Positions 35,339 through 45,698 of a stretch of DNA of 64,000 nt are shown here, piece by piece; positions within the stretch are counted from its first letter, which is position 1, and each line of letters begins with the position of its first letter. The notes below the pieces were generated by a model. It did not search any database. It was not told where the DNA came from and worked only from the letters and a program-made list of their open reading frames with translations. The position numbers and the translations under genes were made by a program. The DNA lies in assembly GCF_023242315.1 (NCBI RefSeq), contig NZ_JALLIY010000004.1, forward strand, positions 310,001-374,000, read 5' to 3'. Origin of the DNA: Pseudomonas sp. MWU13-2105. Lineage in GTDB: Bacteria; Pseudomonadota; Gammaproteobacteria; Pseudomonadales; Pseudomonadaceae.

Positions 35339-37444
35339 GTGAACCCGGTTATCAAAAAATTCCAGTTCGGTCAGTCGACCGTTACCCTCGAGACAGGCCG
35401 TATCGCCCGTCAGGCCTCCGGCGCAGTATTGGTCACCGTTGACGACGACGTCAGCGTATTGGTGACCGTGGTCGGTGCCAAGCAAGCGGATCCAGGCAAA
35501 GGCTTCTTCCCGCTGTCCGTGCACTACCAGGAAAAGACCTACGCTGCCGGCAAGATCCCTGGCGGCTTCTTCAAGCGTGAAGGCCGTCCTTCCGAAAAAG
35601 AAACCCTGACTTCGCGCCTGATCGACCGTCCGATCCGCCCGCTGTTCCCTGAAGGTTTCATGAACGAAGTGCAGGTTGTCTGCACCGTCGTCTCCACCAG
35701 CAAGAAGACCGATCCGGACATCGCCGCGATGATCGGCACCTCGGCGGCCCTGGCCATCTCCGGTATTCCGTTTGACGGCCCGATCGGCGCCGCGCGCGTG
35801 GCTTTCCACGAAAGCACCGGCTACCTGCTGAACCCGACTTACGAGCAGCAGAAAGCCTCGAGCCTGGACATGGTCGTTGCCGGCACCTCGGAAGCGGTAC
35901 TGATGGTTGAATCGGAAGCCAAGGAGCTGACCGAAGACCAGATGCTGGGCGCGGTACTGTTCGCCCACGACGAATTCCAGGTGGTTATCCAGGCCGTGAA
36001 AGAGCTGGCCGCCGAAGCTGCCAAGCCAACCTGGTCCTGGACCGCCGCGCCTGAAGCCACCGCGCTGCTGGGCGCGATCCGTGCCGAGTTCGGCGACGCG
36101 ATCTCCCAGGCTTACACCATCACCGTCAAGGCCGATCGTTACGCGCGCCTGGGCGAGCTGAAAGACCAGGTGGTTGCCAAGCTGTCCGGTGAAGAAGGCC
36201 AGCCTTCCGCCAGCGAAGTGAAAGCTGCCTTCGGCGAAATCGAATACCGCACCGTTCGCGAAAACATCGTCAACGGCAAGCCACGTATCGACGGCCGCGA
36301 CACCAAGACCGTACGTCCGCTGAACATCGAAGTCGGTGTTCTGCCGAAGACCCACGGTTCGGCCCTGTTCACCCGTGGCGAAACCCAGGCCCTGGTTGTG
36401 GCAACCCTGGGTACCGCGCGTGACGCCCAGTTGCTGGACACCCTGGAAGGCGAGAAAAAAGACCCCTTCATGCTGCACTACAACTTCCCGCCGTTCTCGG
36501 TGGGTGAGTGTGGTCGCATGGGCGGTGCCGGTCGTCGTGAAATCGGTCACGGTCGTCTGGCCCGTCGTTCGGTCCAGGCCATGCTGCCGGATGCCGCCGA
36601 ATTCCCGTACACCATCCGTGTGGTCTCGGAAATCACCGAATCCAACGGTTCGAGCTCCATGGCTTCGGTCTGCGGTGCTTCCCTGGCCCTGATGGACGCC
36701 GGTGTGCCGATGAAGGCTCCGGTTGCCGGTATCGCCATGGGTCTGGTTAAAGAAGGCGAGAAATTCGCCATCCTGACCGACATCCTGGGTGACGAAGACC
36801 ACCTCGGCGACATGGACTTCAAGGTAGCCGGTACCGCCAAGGGTGTGACCGCGCTGCAGATGGACATCAAGATCAAGGGCATCACCGAAGAGATCATGGA
36901 GATCGCCCTGGGCCAGGCCCTGGAAGCGCGCCTGAACATCCTCGGCCAGATGAACCAGATCATTGGCCAGTCGCGTACCGAACTGTCGGAAAACGCTCCG
37001 ACCATGATCGCGATGAAGATCGACACCGACAAAATCCGTGATGTCATCGGTAAAGGCGGCGCGACCATTCGGGCGATCTGTGAAGAGACCAAGGCTTCGA
37101 TCGACATCGAAGACGACGGCTCGATCAAGATCTTCGGCGAAACCAAGGAAGCGGCTGAAGCGGCTCGTCAGCGCGTCCTGGGCATCACCGCAGAAGCTGA
37201 AATCGGCAAGATCTACGTCGGTAAGGTTGAGCGCATCGTCGACTTCGGCGCATTCGTCAACATCCTGCCGGGCAAGGACGGTCTGGTGCACATCTCGATG
37301 CTGAGCGACGCTCGCGTAGAGAAAGTCACCGACATCCTGAAAGAAGGCCAGGAAGTGGAAGTGCTGGTACTGGACGTGGACAACCGCGGCCGTATCAAGC
37401 TGTCCATTAAGGACGTCGCCGCAGCCAAGGCGTCGGGCGCCTAA
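35339..37444 (+). CDS. pnp: Polynucleotide phosphorylase
   Basis: 3'-5' phosphorolytic exoribonuclease and degradosome component. 701 residues: two RNase PH domains (first near residues 10-145; second with [16 protein letters not shown] and the catalytic region [17 protein letters not shown]), an alpha-helical linker, then a KH domain ([19 protein letters not shown]) and a C-terminal S1 domain ([31 protein letters not shown]). The GTG start at 35339 follows AAGGTAGGA. A long stem in the 211-base leader suggests RNase III control. Confidence 0.98.
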   Translation: MNPVIKKFQFGQSTVTLETGRIARQASGAVLVTVDDDVSVLVTVVGAKQADPGKGFFPLSVHYQEKTYAAGKIPGGFFKREGRPSEKETLTSRLIDRPIRPLFPEGFMNEVQVVCTVVSTSKKTDPDIAAMIGTSAALAISGIPFDGPIGAARVAFHESTGYLLNPTYEQQKASSLDMVVAGTSEAVLMVESEAKELTEDQMLGAVLFAHDEFQVVIQAVKELAAEAAKPTWSWTAAPEATALLGAIRAEFGDAISQAYTITVKADRYARLGELKDQVVAKLSGEEGQPSASEVKAAFGEIEYRTVRENIVNGKPRIDGRDTKTVRPLNIEVGVLPKTHGSALFTRGETQALVVATLGTARDAQLLDTLEGEKKDPFMLHYNFPPFSVGECGRMGGAGRREIGHGRLARRSVQAMLPDAAEFPYTIRVVSEITESNGSSSMASVCGASLALMDAGVPMKAPVAGIAMGLVKEGEKFAILTDILGDEDHLGDMDFKVAGTAKGVTALQMDIKIKGITEEIMEIALGQALEARLNILGQMNQIIGQSRTELSENAPTMIAMKIDTDKIRDVIGKGGATIRAICEETKASIDIEDDGSIKIFGETKEAAEAARQRVLGITAEAEIGKIYVGKVERIVDFGAFVNILPGKDGLVHISMLSDARVEKVTDILKEGQEVEVLVLDVDNRGRIKLSIKDVAAAKASGA

Positions 37445-37470
37445 TCGCGCTTCGACTGCATGCTGAGAAA

Positions 37471-37495
37471 AGGCACCCTCCGGGGTGCTTTTTTT
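37471..37495 (+). terminator. Intrinsic terminator of pnp
   Basis: GCACCC, loop TCCG, GGGTGC followed by seven T, 30 bases after the pnp stop: end of the rimP-pnp cluster. Confidence 0.92.
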
Positions 37496-37654
37496 ATGTG
37501 CGCAGGAAAAGCCGGCCGTTGTCGTGGCTTGTGCATCGCGCAAACCCGCAACTTGCATGCAGTTTGGCGGCCGGTCATGCAATCTGCACGATTCCGATTT
37601 TTAGGTATTTGTTTAAGCTATTGATTTAAATGGTTTTATTCTGTTTTCTGGGGT

Positions 37655-37669
37655 TGGCACAGCGCCTGC
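37655..37669 (+). promoter_or_regulatory. Sigma-54 (-24/-12) promoter upstream of the BON-domain gene
   Basis: TGGCAC, six bases, TGC: GG and GC are 12 bases apart, the same architecture as the crcZ promoter in this window. It is preceded by an AT-rich stretch (37600-37645) that could bind IHF, and lies about 70 bases before the downstream ATG. Confidence 0.65.
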
Positions 37670-37737
37670 AACCTTACAGATAACCCTGCCGCCAGGACTA
37701 CGGCGCAGACTTTTCCAGAAGAACAGGAGTTACTTGT

Positions 37738-38091
37738 ATGAAGAAGTTCGCTATCGCCGCCGCCACTGCCACCGTCCTGACCCTGACCTTGGCCAACGCT
37801 GCATTTGCTGCCCAACCGACTTCTCAAGCTCCGATGGTTGTCGCGGCCGGTGAAGTCACCAAGGCCAAGGAAGAGACTTCCGACACCTGGATCACCACCA
37901 AGGTCAAGGCTGACCTGGTCACTGAAAAAGGCATCCCGGGTACCGACATCAAGGTAGAAACCAACAAAGGTGTGGTTTCCCTGTCGTCGATGACGCCGGT
38001 GACCTCCCAGCAGAAAGACCTGGCAGTCCAGATCACCAAGAGCATCAAAGGGGTCAAGGACGTTTCGGCCGCTGGCCTGAAAACCGAGTGA
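37738..38091 (+). CDS. Periplasmic BON-domain protein (OsmY-like)
   Basis: A 117-residue secreted protein. The signal peptide (MKKFAIAAATATVLTLTLANAAFAA) is followed by one BON domain (about residues 45-116) with DTWITTKVKADLVTEKGIPGTDIKVETNKGVVSLSSM and the conserved glycine near GVKDVSAAGL. BON proteins such as OsmY protect the envelope under osmotic or other stress and may bind phospholipid; its exact job is unknown. The ribosome site ACAGGAG is good. A sigma-54-type promoter upstream suggests control by an enhancer-binding protein. Confidence 0.85.
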   Translation: MKKFAIAAATATVLTLTLANAAFAAQPTSQAPMVVAAGEVTKAKEETSDTWITTKVKADLVTEKGIPGTDIKVETNKGVVSLSSMTPVTSQQKDLAVQITKSIKGVKDVSAAGLKTE

Positions 38092-38198
38092 TGCTGATGG
38101 ATTTCGTCTGAACCCGCTTCAGGGTGAAGCAAGTGGTGTTGCCGTACACCTGCTGAACCTTGAGGTTCAAGCGATGGGTCACAGGGAGTGACCAGCCA

Positions 38199-38230
38199 CA
38201 GGCCCCGACGTTATGCGTCGGGGCCTGTTT
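38199..38230. terminator. Bidirectional terminator between the BON gene and the DUF2845 gene
   Basis: CAGGCCCCGACG pairs with CGTCGGGGCCTG (loop TTATG), followed by TTTATT on the plus strand. It separates two convergent genes. Confidence 0.85.
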
Positions 38231-38241
38231 ATTGTGGGGGG

Positions 38242-38541
38242 TCAGTTGCCGCGCTTGCTGTCGATACTCTCCAGGCGCCCGCCGACGAAGCGCAGGTACT
38301 GGACCATGCCGCCGCTCTGCGGATAGACCCACTCTTCGATCTGCACCTCGGTGCGTCGGTCGAAGCTGCGTTGATAGCCCACCAGGTCCTGGGAGCGCGG
38401 CTCGCCGCATTTGCCGAGCACCTCCGACTTGCGGTCGCCCACGCTGATCAACTGGCTGCCGCAACGCAAGGTGTCGGCCTGGGCCTGGCCGGCGAGCAAC
38501 GCCAGGGCCAGGCCGAACATCAGCGGCTTGAACATGCTCAT
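38242..38541 (-). CDS. Secreted DUF2845 protein
   Basis: A 99-residue protein with a cleavable signal peptide (FKPLMFGLALALLAGQAQA) and a small domain with two cysteines (DTLRCGSQLISVGDRKSEVLGKCGEP) typical of DUF2845, probably disulfide-linked in the periplasm. Function unknown. The ATG at 38541 overlaps the stop of the DUF748 gene (ATGA), so it is translated from the same mRNA; a second ATG two codons later (38535) is possible. The coupling to a large AsmA-like protein hints at an envelope role. Confidence 0.8.
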   Translation of the reverse strand: MSMFKPLMFGLALALLAGQAQADTLRCGSQLISVGDRKSEVLGKCGEPRSQDLVGYQRSFDRRTEVQIEEWVYPQSGGMVQYLRFVGGRLESIDSKRGN

Positions 38542-41471
38542 TCGCTATCCAGGTGCAGTGGGGTGACGACGCGGCCATCGCTTTGCGCCTCGCCGAGGTT
38601 GGCGTCGATAAAGTACACGCGATCATCAGCCAACTGGCCCTTGTCCACCAGGAAGTCCTTGATGCTGCTGGCGCGGTCCTGACCGAGCTTGCGCAGCAGT
38701 GGCTCATTGCCGCTCCAGGCGCTGATCACCCCGGCCTTCAGTTTGGCGGTGCGTTCGTTGTTACCCAGCTTGGCCCATTCGGCAGGGGGTTGCTGTTTGA
38801 GCAAGGTGCGATAGATACCTTCGAGCATCGGTGCTTTCTCGCTTTCCGGCACCTGGATCATCGACGCCTGGGCCGGCACTTTGTCGCCACGGCGCTGGAG
38901 CATCTTGTAGTAGGTGGCCTGGTATTCGCGATCCAGGCGCTGCTCGGCGATCAACGCGCCATCGCTGCTCTGGGCCGCGGTGCCTTCGATCTCCAGGCGC
39001 AGGTTGGGGCGCTCCTTCAGGGCCGCCGCCAGCTTGGTCAGGGACGATTGGGCATCGCCGCTCAGCTCGCTGGAGCCAGGGGTAAAGGACACGTTGCTGA
39101 GGTCCTGGGAGTCGCCCCCGGAGATCAGCCCGCCAATGAACTTGAAGGGCGCGGTGGCGGCCCGCACGATCAGGTTGCGCAGGGTCTGCCAGATGATCGG
39201 CATCACGCTGAACTGCGGGTTGTTGAGGTCGCCGCTCACCGGCAGTTCGATGGAGATCTTGCCGTCGGAATCCTTGAGCAGGGCAATTGCCAGCTTGATC
39301 GGCAGGTCCACGGCATCCGGACTGTCGACCTTCTCACCCAGTTGCAGCTGTTCGACCACCAGCTTGTTTTCGGCTTTCAGCTGGCCCTTGGTGATCAGGT
39401 AGTGCACGTCGAGATTGAGCCGGCCCTTGCGGATACGGTAGCCGGCGAACTTGCCGGAGTAGGGGGTCAGCGTGGTCAGCTCGACGCGCTTGAAGCTGGT
39501 GGCGATATCCAGGCTGGCCATCGGGTCGAACGGGTTCAGCGCGCCCTTGATGGTCACCGGCGCGTAGCGGTCGACCTTGCCCTGGATATCGACGCCTGCC
39601 GGCTTCGGCTGGCGGCTGTCGATGGTGCCGATCTGGCCGTTGAGCTGCTGGACCGCCGTGGCGAAGTGCGGGGTCAGGCTGAAGTCGGCGAAGTTGGCCG
39701 AACCGTCATTGATGGCAATGCCGCCAACGTGGATGCCCAGCGGCTTGCTGCTCGATGCCGTGGCTTGTGCCTTGGGCTTTTCCGCCGACTTGCTCGCCGG
39801 CGGTTGCGGGATCAGCAGGTCATCGATGTTGGTGGTGCGGTCATCGTTGATCATGAAGCGTGCATAGGGTTGCAGCAGATTGACCTTGTCGATCGAGAGG
39901 CTGTCACCGTGCTGATAGCTCAGGCCATCGATCGTCAGTTTCTGCCACTTGACGAAGTCGCGGCTCTTGAGGGTGTCGAGGGTGTGCAATTGGTCGACCT
40001 GGGCCTTGCCGATCACGCTGAAGGCCAGCGGGTCGACGCTTTTCAGGTTGACCGCGAGGTCGCTGCCGAGCATGCCGCTGCGCACTTCCAGGCGAATGAA
40101 CGGCTCGACATAGGCCTGCGCCACCCGCAGGTCGATGTCCTGGGTATTGACCTTGAGCTTGGCGCTGACCGGGTTCAGGTTGACTTCGCCACTGGCGAGG
40201 ATCTTGCCCTGCTTGCCCAGCCCGGTATCGAGCTTGAGGGTGAAGGGCGACTGGTTGAGGCTGTCGAAATTCTCCAGGTCCAGGTTCAGTGGACCGAGCT
40301 CCAGGGCCACCTGGGTTTTCGGCGCGCGGTCGGCCAGGTGCACGCGGTAGTCGCGCAGTTGCACATCCTTGAGCAGGACCTGCCAGGGCTTGCTCGGGGC
40401 CGGCGCCGTGGTCTTGGCGCTGTCGGAGGCGGCGGGTGCTTCCTTGGGCGCCGGCTTGGCCGGTTGCGCGGCGAAGAGTTTCTGCCAGTCGAGCTGCCCG
40501 TCCTTCTCGCGGGCGGCCCAGGTTTCAAGCTTGTTGCTGCGGATCTTGCCGACGACGACCTGTTGTTTGCCCAGGTCGACGCTGGTTTCGCTGACGTCGA
40601 GGCGCTCCAGGCGGACCAGCGGGCGTCCGTCCGGTGCCTTCATGGCAAAGGGCGCGACGCTGACGGCGGTGTTGCTCAGGAGCAGCTCGGTTTCTTTGGC
40701 CAGGCTGAACTTGTAGTCGGTGCTGAGGTTGACGACACCGTTTTCCAGCACCAGCGGCAGGGCATCGCGGACATAGGGCCACCAGGCTTTCATCTGGCTG
40801 TCGGTGATCTTGAGCGAGCCCTCGGAGGTGACGGGCACCAGGCTCAGGTTGCCTTTCCAGTCGATCCGTCCGCCTTCGCCGCCGATGGCCACCAGGGTCA
40901 TGTCGGCGTTGTCTTCAGGCAGGGTGCTGAGGTTCTTCAGCGCCAGGTCCATCGGCGTGTAAGTGAACTCGATCGGTTCGCTGGGGCGCAGGTCCTGGAA
41001 ATGCAGGCGCCCTCCGGCCAGGCCGATCTGGTCGATACGCAGCGGGAACGGCTTGCTGTCGGAGGCGGGCGCGGTCGGGGTCGGTTGGCTGGGCGGCAGC
41101 TTGAACAACTGGGCGAGGTTCAGGCTGCCGTCCTTGCTGAACGTCACCTCGGTGTTGGGTTTGTCCAGCTGGATGTCGGCCAGGTGCAGGGCGTGGGTCC
41201 AGAGACTGTCGATCTGCAGGTTGACGTAGAGGCGCTCGAAGGCGACCTGCTCCTTGCCCGGTTCGCCGATATTCAGGCCCCACAGGGTCAGTTCGAGACT
41301 GAAGGGATTGAACTCCAGGCGCTGCAGTTTGGCGGGTACCGTGGCGTAGTTCGCCAGTTGCTGGTTGGCGATGCGCAGGCCAACGCCGGGGATGATCAGG
41401 AACCCGAGCACGGTATACAGCGCGAGGCCGGTCAACAAGGCGCCGAGGGCGCGTTTCAATCCTTTGGGCAT
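38538..41471 (-). CDS. DUF748 AsmA-like envelope protein
   Basis: 977 residues. An N-terminal membrane anchor (ALLTGLALYTVLGFLIIPGVGL) precedes a long periplasmic region built of the beta-rich repeats found in DUF748/AsmA proteins, with Ala/Pro-rich low-complexity linkers. Near the C-terminus, SFTPGSSELSGDAQSSLTKLAAALKERP resembles the start of an OmpA-like region. AsmA-family proteins are thought to help move phospholipids between membranes; a role for this member is inference. The unusual length and the overlap with the downstream DUF2845 gene suggest a two-gene envelope unit. Confidence 0.8.
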   Translation of the reverse strand: MPKGLKRALGALLTGLALYTVLGFLIIPGVGLRIANQQLANYATVPAKLQRLEFNPFSLELTLWGLNIGEPGKEQVAFERLYVNLQIDSLWTHALHLADIQLDKPNTEVTFSKDGSLNLAQLFKLPPSQPTPTAPASDSKPFPLRIDQIGLAGGRLHFQDLRPSEPIEFTYTPMDLALKNLSTLPEDNADMTLVAIGGEGGRIDWKGNLSLVPVTSEGSLKITDSQMKAWWPYVRDALPLVLENGVVNLSTDYKFSLAKETELLLSNTAVSVAPFAMKAPDGRPLVRLERLDVSETSVDLGKQQVVVGKIRSNKLETWAAREKDGQLDWQKLFAAQPAKPAPKEAPAASDSAKTTAPAPSKPWQVLLKDVQLRDYRVHLADRAPKTQVALELGPLNLDLENFDSLNQSPFTLKLDTGLGKQGKILASGEVNLNPVSAKLKVNTQDIDLRVAQAYVEPFIRLEVRSGMLGSDLAVNLKSVDPLAFSVIGKAQVDQLHTLDTLKSRDFVKWQKLTIDGLSYQHGDSLSIDKVNLLQPYARFMINDDRTTNIDDLLIPQPPASKSAEKPKAQATASSSKPLGIHVGGIAINDGSANFADFSLTPHFATAVQQLNGQIGTIDSRQPKPAGVDIQGKVDRYAPVTIKGALNPFDPMASLDIATSFKRVELTTLTPYSGKFAGYRIRKGRLNLDVHYLITKGQLKAENKLVVEQLQLGEKVDSPDAVDLPIKLAIALLKDSDGKISIELPVSGDLNNPQFSVMPIIWQTLRNLIVRAATAPFKFIGGLISGGDSQDLSNVSFTPGSSELSGDAQSSLTKLAAALKERPNLRLEIEGTAAQSSDGALIAEQRLDREYQATYYKMLQRRGDKVPAQASMIQVPESEKAPMLEGIYRTLLKQQPPAEWAKLGNNERTAKLKAGVISAWSGNEPLLRKLGQDRASSIKDFLVDKGQLADDRVYFIDANLGEAQSDGRVVTPLHLDSE

Positions 41472-41579
41472 GTGAGGCGTCGTCTCTCTGAGTCGAAGGT
41501 GCCTTGGAGTATGGCATGCGTTTACGGTTCCGAAGCAAGCCCTTGTTGCGACGGAAAAATGGTTGTTTGCGAGTGATTC

Positions 41580-42596
41580 CTAGAGCTGCAGAATCAAGGT
41601 CTTCAGCGGCGGTTGCTGGTCGCGGGAAGGGAAGTCGGCGGCGGGCGCCAGCACTTGCCATTCGCGGACCGGGCGCCCGGCTTTTTCCGCGCACCGCAGG
41701 ACCTGTTCGCGCCAGTCTTCCAGGCTGACTTTCGCCAGGTTGTTGCAGCAGATCAGCACGCCGTTCTCGGCGGTCGCCAGCAGGGCCGGCTTGAGCAGGC
41801 TCTGGTAGTCGCGGAGCAGGTCGACGGTGCCGAAGGCGCTCTTGGCCCACGCCGGCGGGTCGAGCAGCACCAGATCGTACTGGCGCTGTTCCAGGCGCTG
41901 GTAGCTGGGCAGTTTCTGGCCTCTGCGCTGGCTGATGGGCAGGCCGGCGAGCTGGCGAATCGCGGGGAAGTAGTCGGACTGGATGAAGTCCATCTCCAGC
42001 AGGTGCGGGTTGAGCTGGCCGTTCTCCCGGCCGACCGCCAGGTTGCCCTCGGCGAAGTCCAGGTTGCAGACCTCGCTGGCCCCGCCGGCCGCGGCGCTGA
42101 GGCCGACGCCGCAGGTGTAGGCGAAGAGGTTCAGCACGCGCTTGCCGGCACTGTGCTGGCGGACCCAGGCGCGGGCGTTGCGCAGGTCAAGGAACAGCAG
42201 TGGGTCCTGGCCGGCGTGGCGGCCACGGACGCGGTAGTTCAGGCTGCCTTCATGACCGACCAGGTCGGCCAGGGCGGCCTCTTCGGCGCGATAGACCGGG
42301 TCTTCCCGATCGATCCGCGAGTTGCCCCGGGAGCGATCGTTGTAGACCAGCAGGGTGTCCAGTTGCAGGTGCTGGTTGATCGCCGCGTGCAGGGCGAGCA
42401 GGTCTTCGCGTGCCAGGGTCTGGTGGAAGGTCTGCACCATCAGCTGTGGGCCGTAGCGGTCGATGGTCAGGCCGCCGGCGCCTTCCTGGCTGCCATGGAA
42501 CAAGCGATAGCAGTCGGTGCCCTGACTGTGCAGCTCGGCCAGCAGGTCCTGGCGATGATCGAGGGCGGCGCGCAGCGCCTGGTTCAAGGAAGACAT
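41580..42596 (-). CDS. Class I SAM-dependent rRNA methyltransferase (RlmI/RlmK-like)
   Basis: 338 residues of the class I 23S rRNA cytosine methyltransferase-like group. It has GLTIDRYGPQLMVQTFH near the N-terminus, SAM-binding KRVLNLFAYTCGVGLSAAAGG, LDFAEGNLAVGRENGQLN, and a catalytic-type LLDPPAWAKS motif (DPPxF/W). The N-terminal PUA domain of RlmI appears shortened, so substrate identity is uncertain. I use the ATG at 42596 (ribosome site AAGG); an upstream in-frame TTG at 42629 is less likely. It lies between the DUF748 gene and the MpaB-like gene. Confidence 0.75.
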   Translation of the reverse strand: MSSLNQALRAALDHRQDLLAELHSQGTDCYRLFHGSQEGAGGLTIDRYGPQLMVQTFHQTLAREDLLALHAAINQHLQLDTLLVYNDRSRGNSRIDREDPVYRAEEAALADLVGHEGSLNYRVRGRHAGQDPLLFLDLRNARAWVRQHSAGKRVLNLFAYTCGVGLSAAAGGASEVCNLDFAEGNLAVGRENGQLNPHLLEMDFIQSDYFPAIRQLAGLPISQRRGQKLPSYQRLEQRQYDLVLLDPPAWAKSAFGTVDLLRDYQSLLKPALLATAENGVLICCNNLAKVSLEDWREQVLRCAEKAGRPVREWQVLAPAADFPSRDQQPPLKTLILQL

Positions 42597-42641
42597 GCAC
42601 GGCGCCTTGGGGTCGGATTTGGCGCGCAAGTTTACCAGCCT

Positions 42642-43514
42642 TCAGGGGATCAGGCCCATGCGGCGTTTGGCGCGCTGGGCGGAGCCGTTGCGCATGGCCC
42701 AGCGCAACAACGGCGCGCTGCGTTTGACGCCGGCGCGGATGACCTGGCGTTGCAGCGGGTTTTGCGACTGGCCGAGCATTTCGCCGGCCCAGTCCGGCAG
42801 CAGGTCGATGCCGGCCTGCATCATCAGGTTGCCGAACGGCTGGGCCAGGCGGCTCGGCGCCGGGGCGGCCAGCAGCAGGCGCAAGACCTCGCGGCTACGG
42901 GCATCGCAGAGCAGTTGCGGGCGCATGTGTTGCAAGTACTCGGCGATGGCCTGGCGCGAGCGCGGCACGTCCCGCGCGCCCAGGCGCTCGGCGATCAGGG
43001 CGATTTCAGCGTAATAACGGTCCTGGTCCGCGGCGGACAGATGCGGATTGCGGTAGCGCAGATGGGCCTTGAGGAAGCTGCTGACCTCGGCTACATGCAC
43101 CCAGGTCAGCAGCTCCGGATCGCTGGCGGCGTAGGGCCGGCCATCCGGCGCGGTGCCGACCACCTGCAGGTGGATGGTGCGCACCTTGTCGATCAGCCAC
43201 TCGGCGTCCTTGCGCGAGCCGAAGGTGGTCCCGGCAATGAACTGGCTGGTGCGGCGCAAGCGCCCGAGCATGTCCTGGCGAAAATTCGAATGATCCCAGA
43301 CCCCGGCCAGCGCCAGCGGGTGCAGGGCTTGCAGCATCAGGGCGCTGATCCCGCCGATCAGCATGCTGCTGAAGTCGCCATGTACCTGCCAGCTCACGGA
43401 GTCCGGACCGAAGAGGCCGGGGTCGCCCTTGGGGTTTTCCAGGTCGAGCATGCCCAGGGACAGTCCGGTCAGGCTCATGATCTGGGTTTCGATACGACTG
43501 CGAAGGAATTCCAT
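42642..43514 (-). CDS. MpaB-like oxygenase family protein (DUF2236)
   Basis: 290 residues matching the DUF2236/MpaB family of heme-associated oxygenases: GDFSSMLIGGISALMLQALHPLALAGVWDHSNF, then RRTSQFIAGTTFGSRKDAEWLIDKVRTIH, and ELLTWVHVAEVSSFLKA with the conserved histidines expected to hold heme. Substrate and pathway are unknown. It follows acs with a 45-base gap and precedes the methyltransferase gene on the same strand; co-transcription is possible but not proven. Confidence 0.72.
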   Translation of the reverse strand: MEFLRSRIETQIMSLTGLSLGMLDLENPKGDPGLFGPDSVSWQVHGDFSSMLIGGISALMLQALHPLALAGVWDHSNFRQDMLGRLRRTSQFIAGTTFGSRKDAEWLIDKVRTIHLQVVGTAPDGRPYAASDPELLTWVHVAEVSSFLKAHLRYRNPHLSAADQDRYYAEIALIAERLGARDVPRSRQAIAEYLQHMRPQLLCDARSREVLRLLLAAPAPSRLAQPFGNLMMQAGIDLLPDWAGEMLGQSQNPLQRQVIRAGVKRSAPLLRWAMRNGSAQRAKRRMGLIP

Positions 43515-43559
43515 GCTGGCTCGGTCAAGAGGGCGACGCAGCGTGTGCGCCGCCCGGGT

Positions 43560-45497
<1,938 letters not shown>

Positions 45498-45506
45498 GGC
45501 GATTCC

Positions 45507-45526
45507 TTGTTCTTGTCTACGACAAG
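45507..45526 (-). promoter_or_regulatory. Crc/Hfq-type motif and hairpin overlapping the acs ribosome-binding site
   Basis: On the minus strand AAGAACAA (45507-45514, fits AANAANAA) runs directly into the Shine-Dalgarno AAGGA, and a small stem CTTGTC / GACAAG (45512-45526) precedes it. The position is ideal for translational repression of acetate use. The match is direct, the function inferred. Confidence 0.5.
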
Positions 45527-45586
45527 ACTCAAGGGTGCACCCTGTTGCGGTGGGGTTCAAGCGGATAAAAGGTCGACGCAGGTCCT

Positions 45587-45660
45587 TGTGGGAGCGGAGC
45601 TTGCCCGCGAAGCTTTTGGCGTCCTCAAGGGCGCCTTCGCGGGCAAGCTCCGCTCCCACA
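45587..45660. repeat. REPIN between acs and pgi
   Basis: TGTGGGAGCGGAGCTTGCCCGCGAAG on the left is exactly mirrored by the complementary right arm ending GCTCCGCTCCCACA. It belongs to the same family as the element at 49998, with a different short centre. Confidence 0.88.
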
Positions 45661-45698
45661 GGTCCTGTGTACACACAGGCTACTGCGGGAGCAGGTGA

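Noticed and set aside
38553..41576. A 1007-codon open frame on the plus strand opposite the DUF748 gene
   Set aside because: It mirrors the coding frame of the minus-strand gene, is rich in repeated G/Q/A/V/L/D stretches, and the minus strand has signal anchor, motifs and coupled neighbour.
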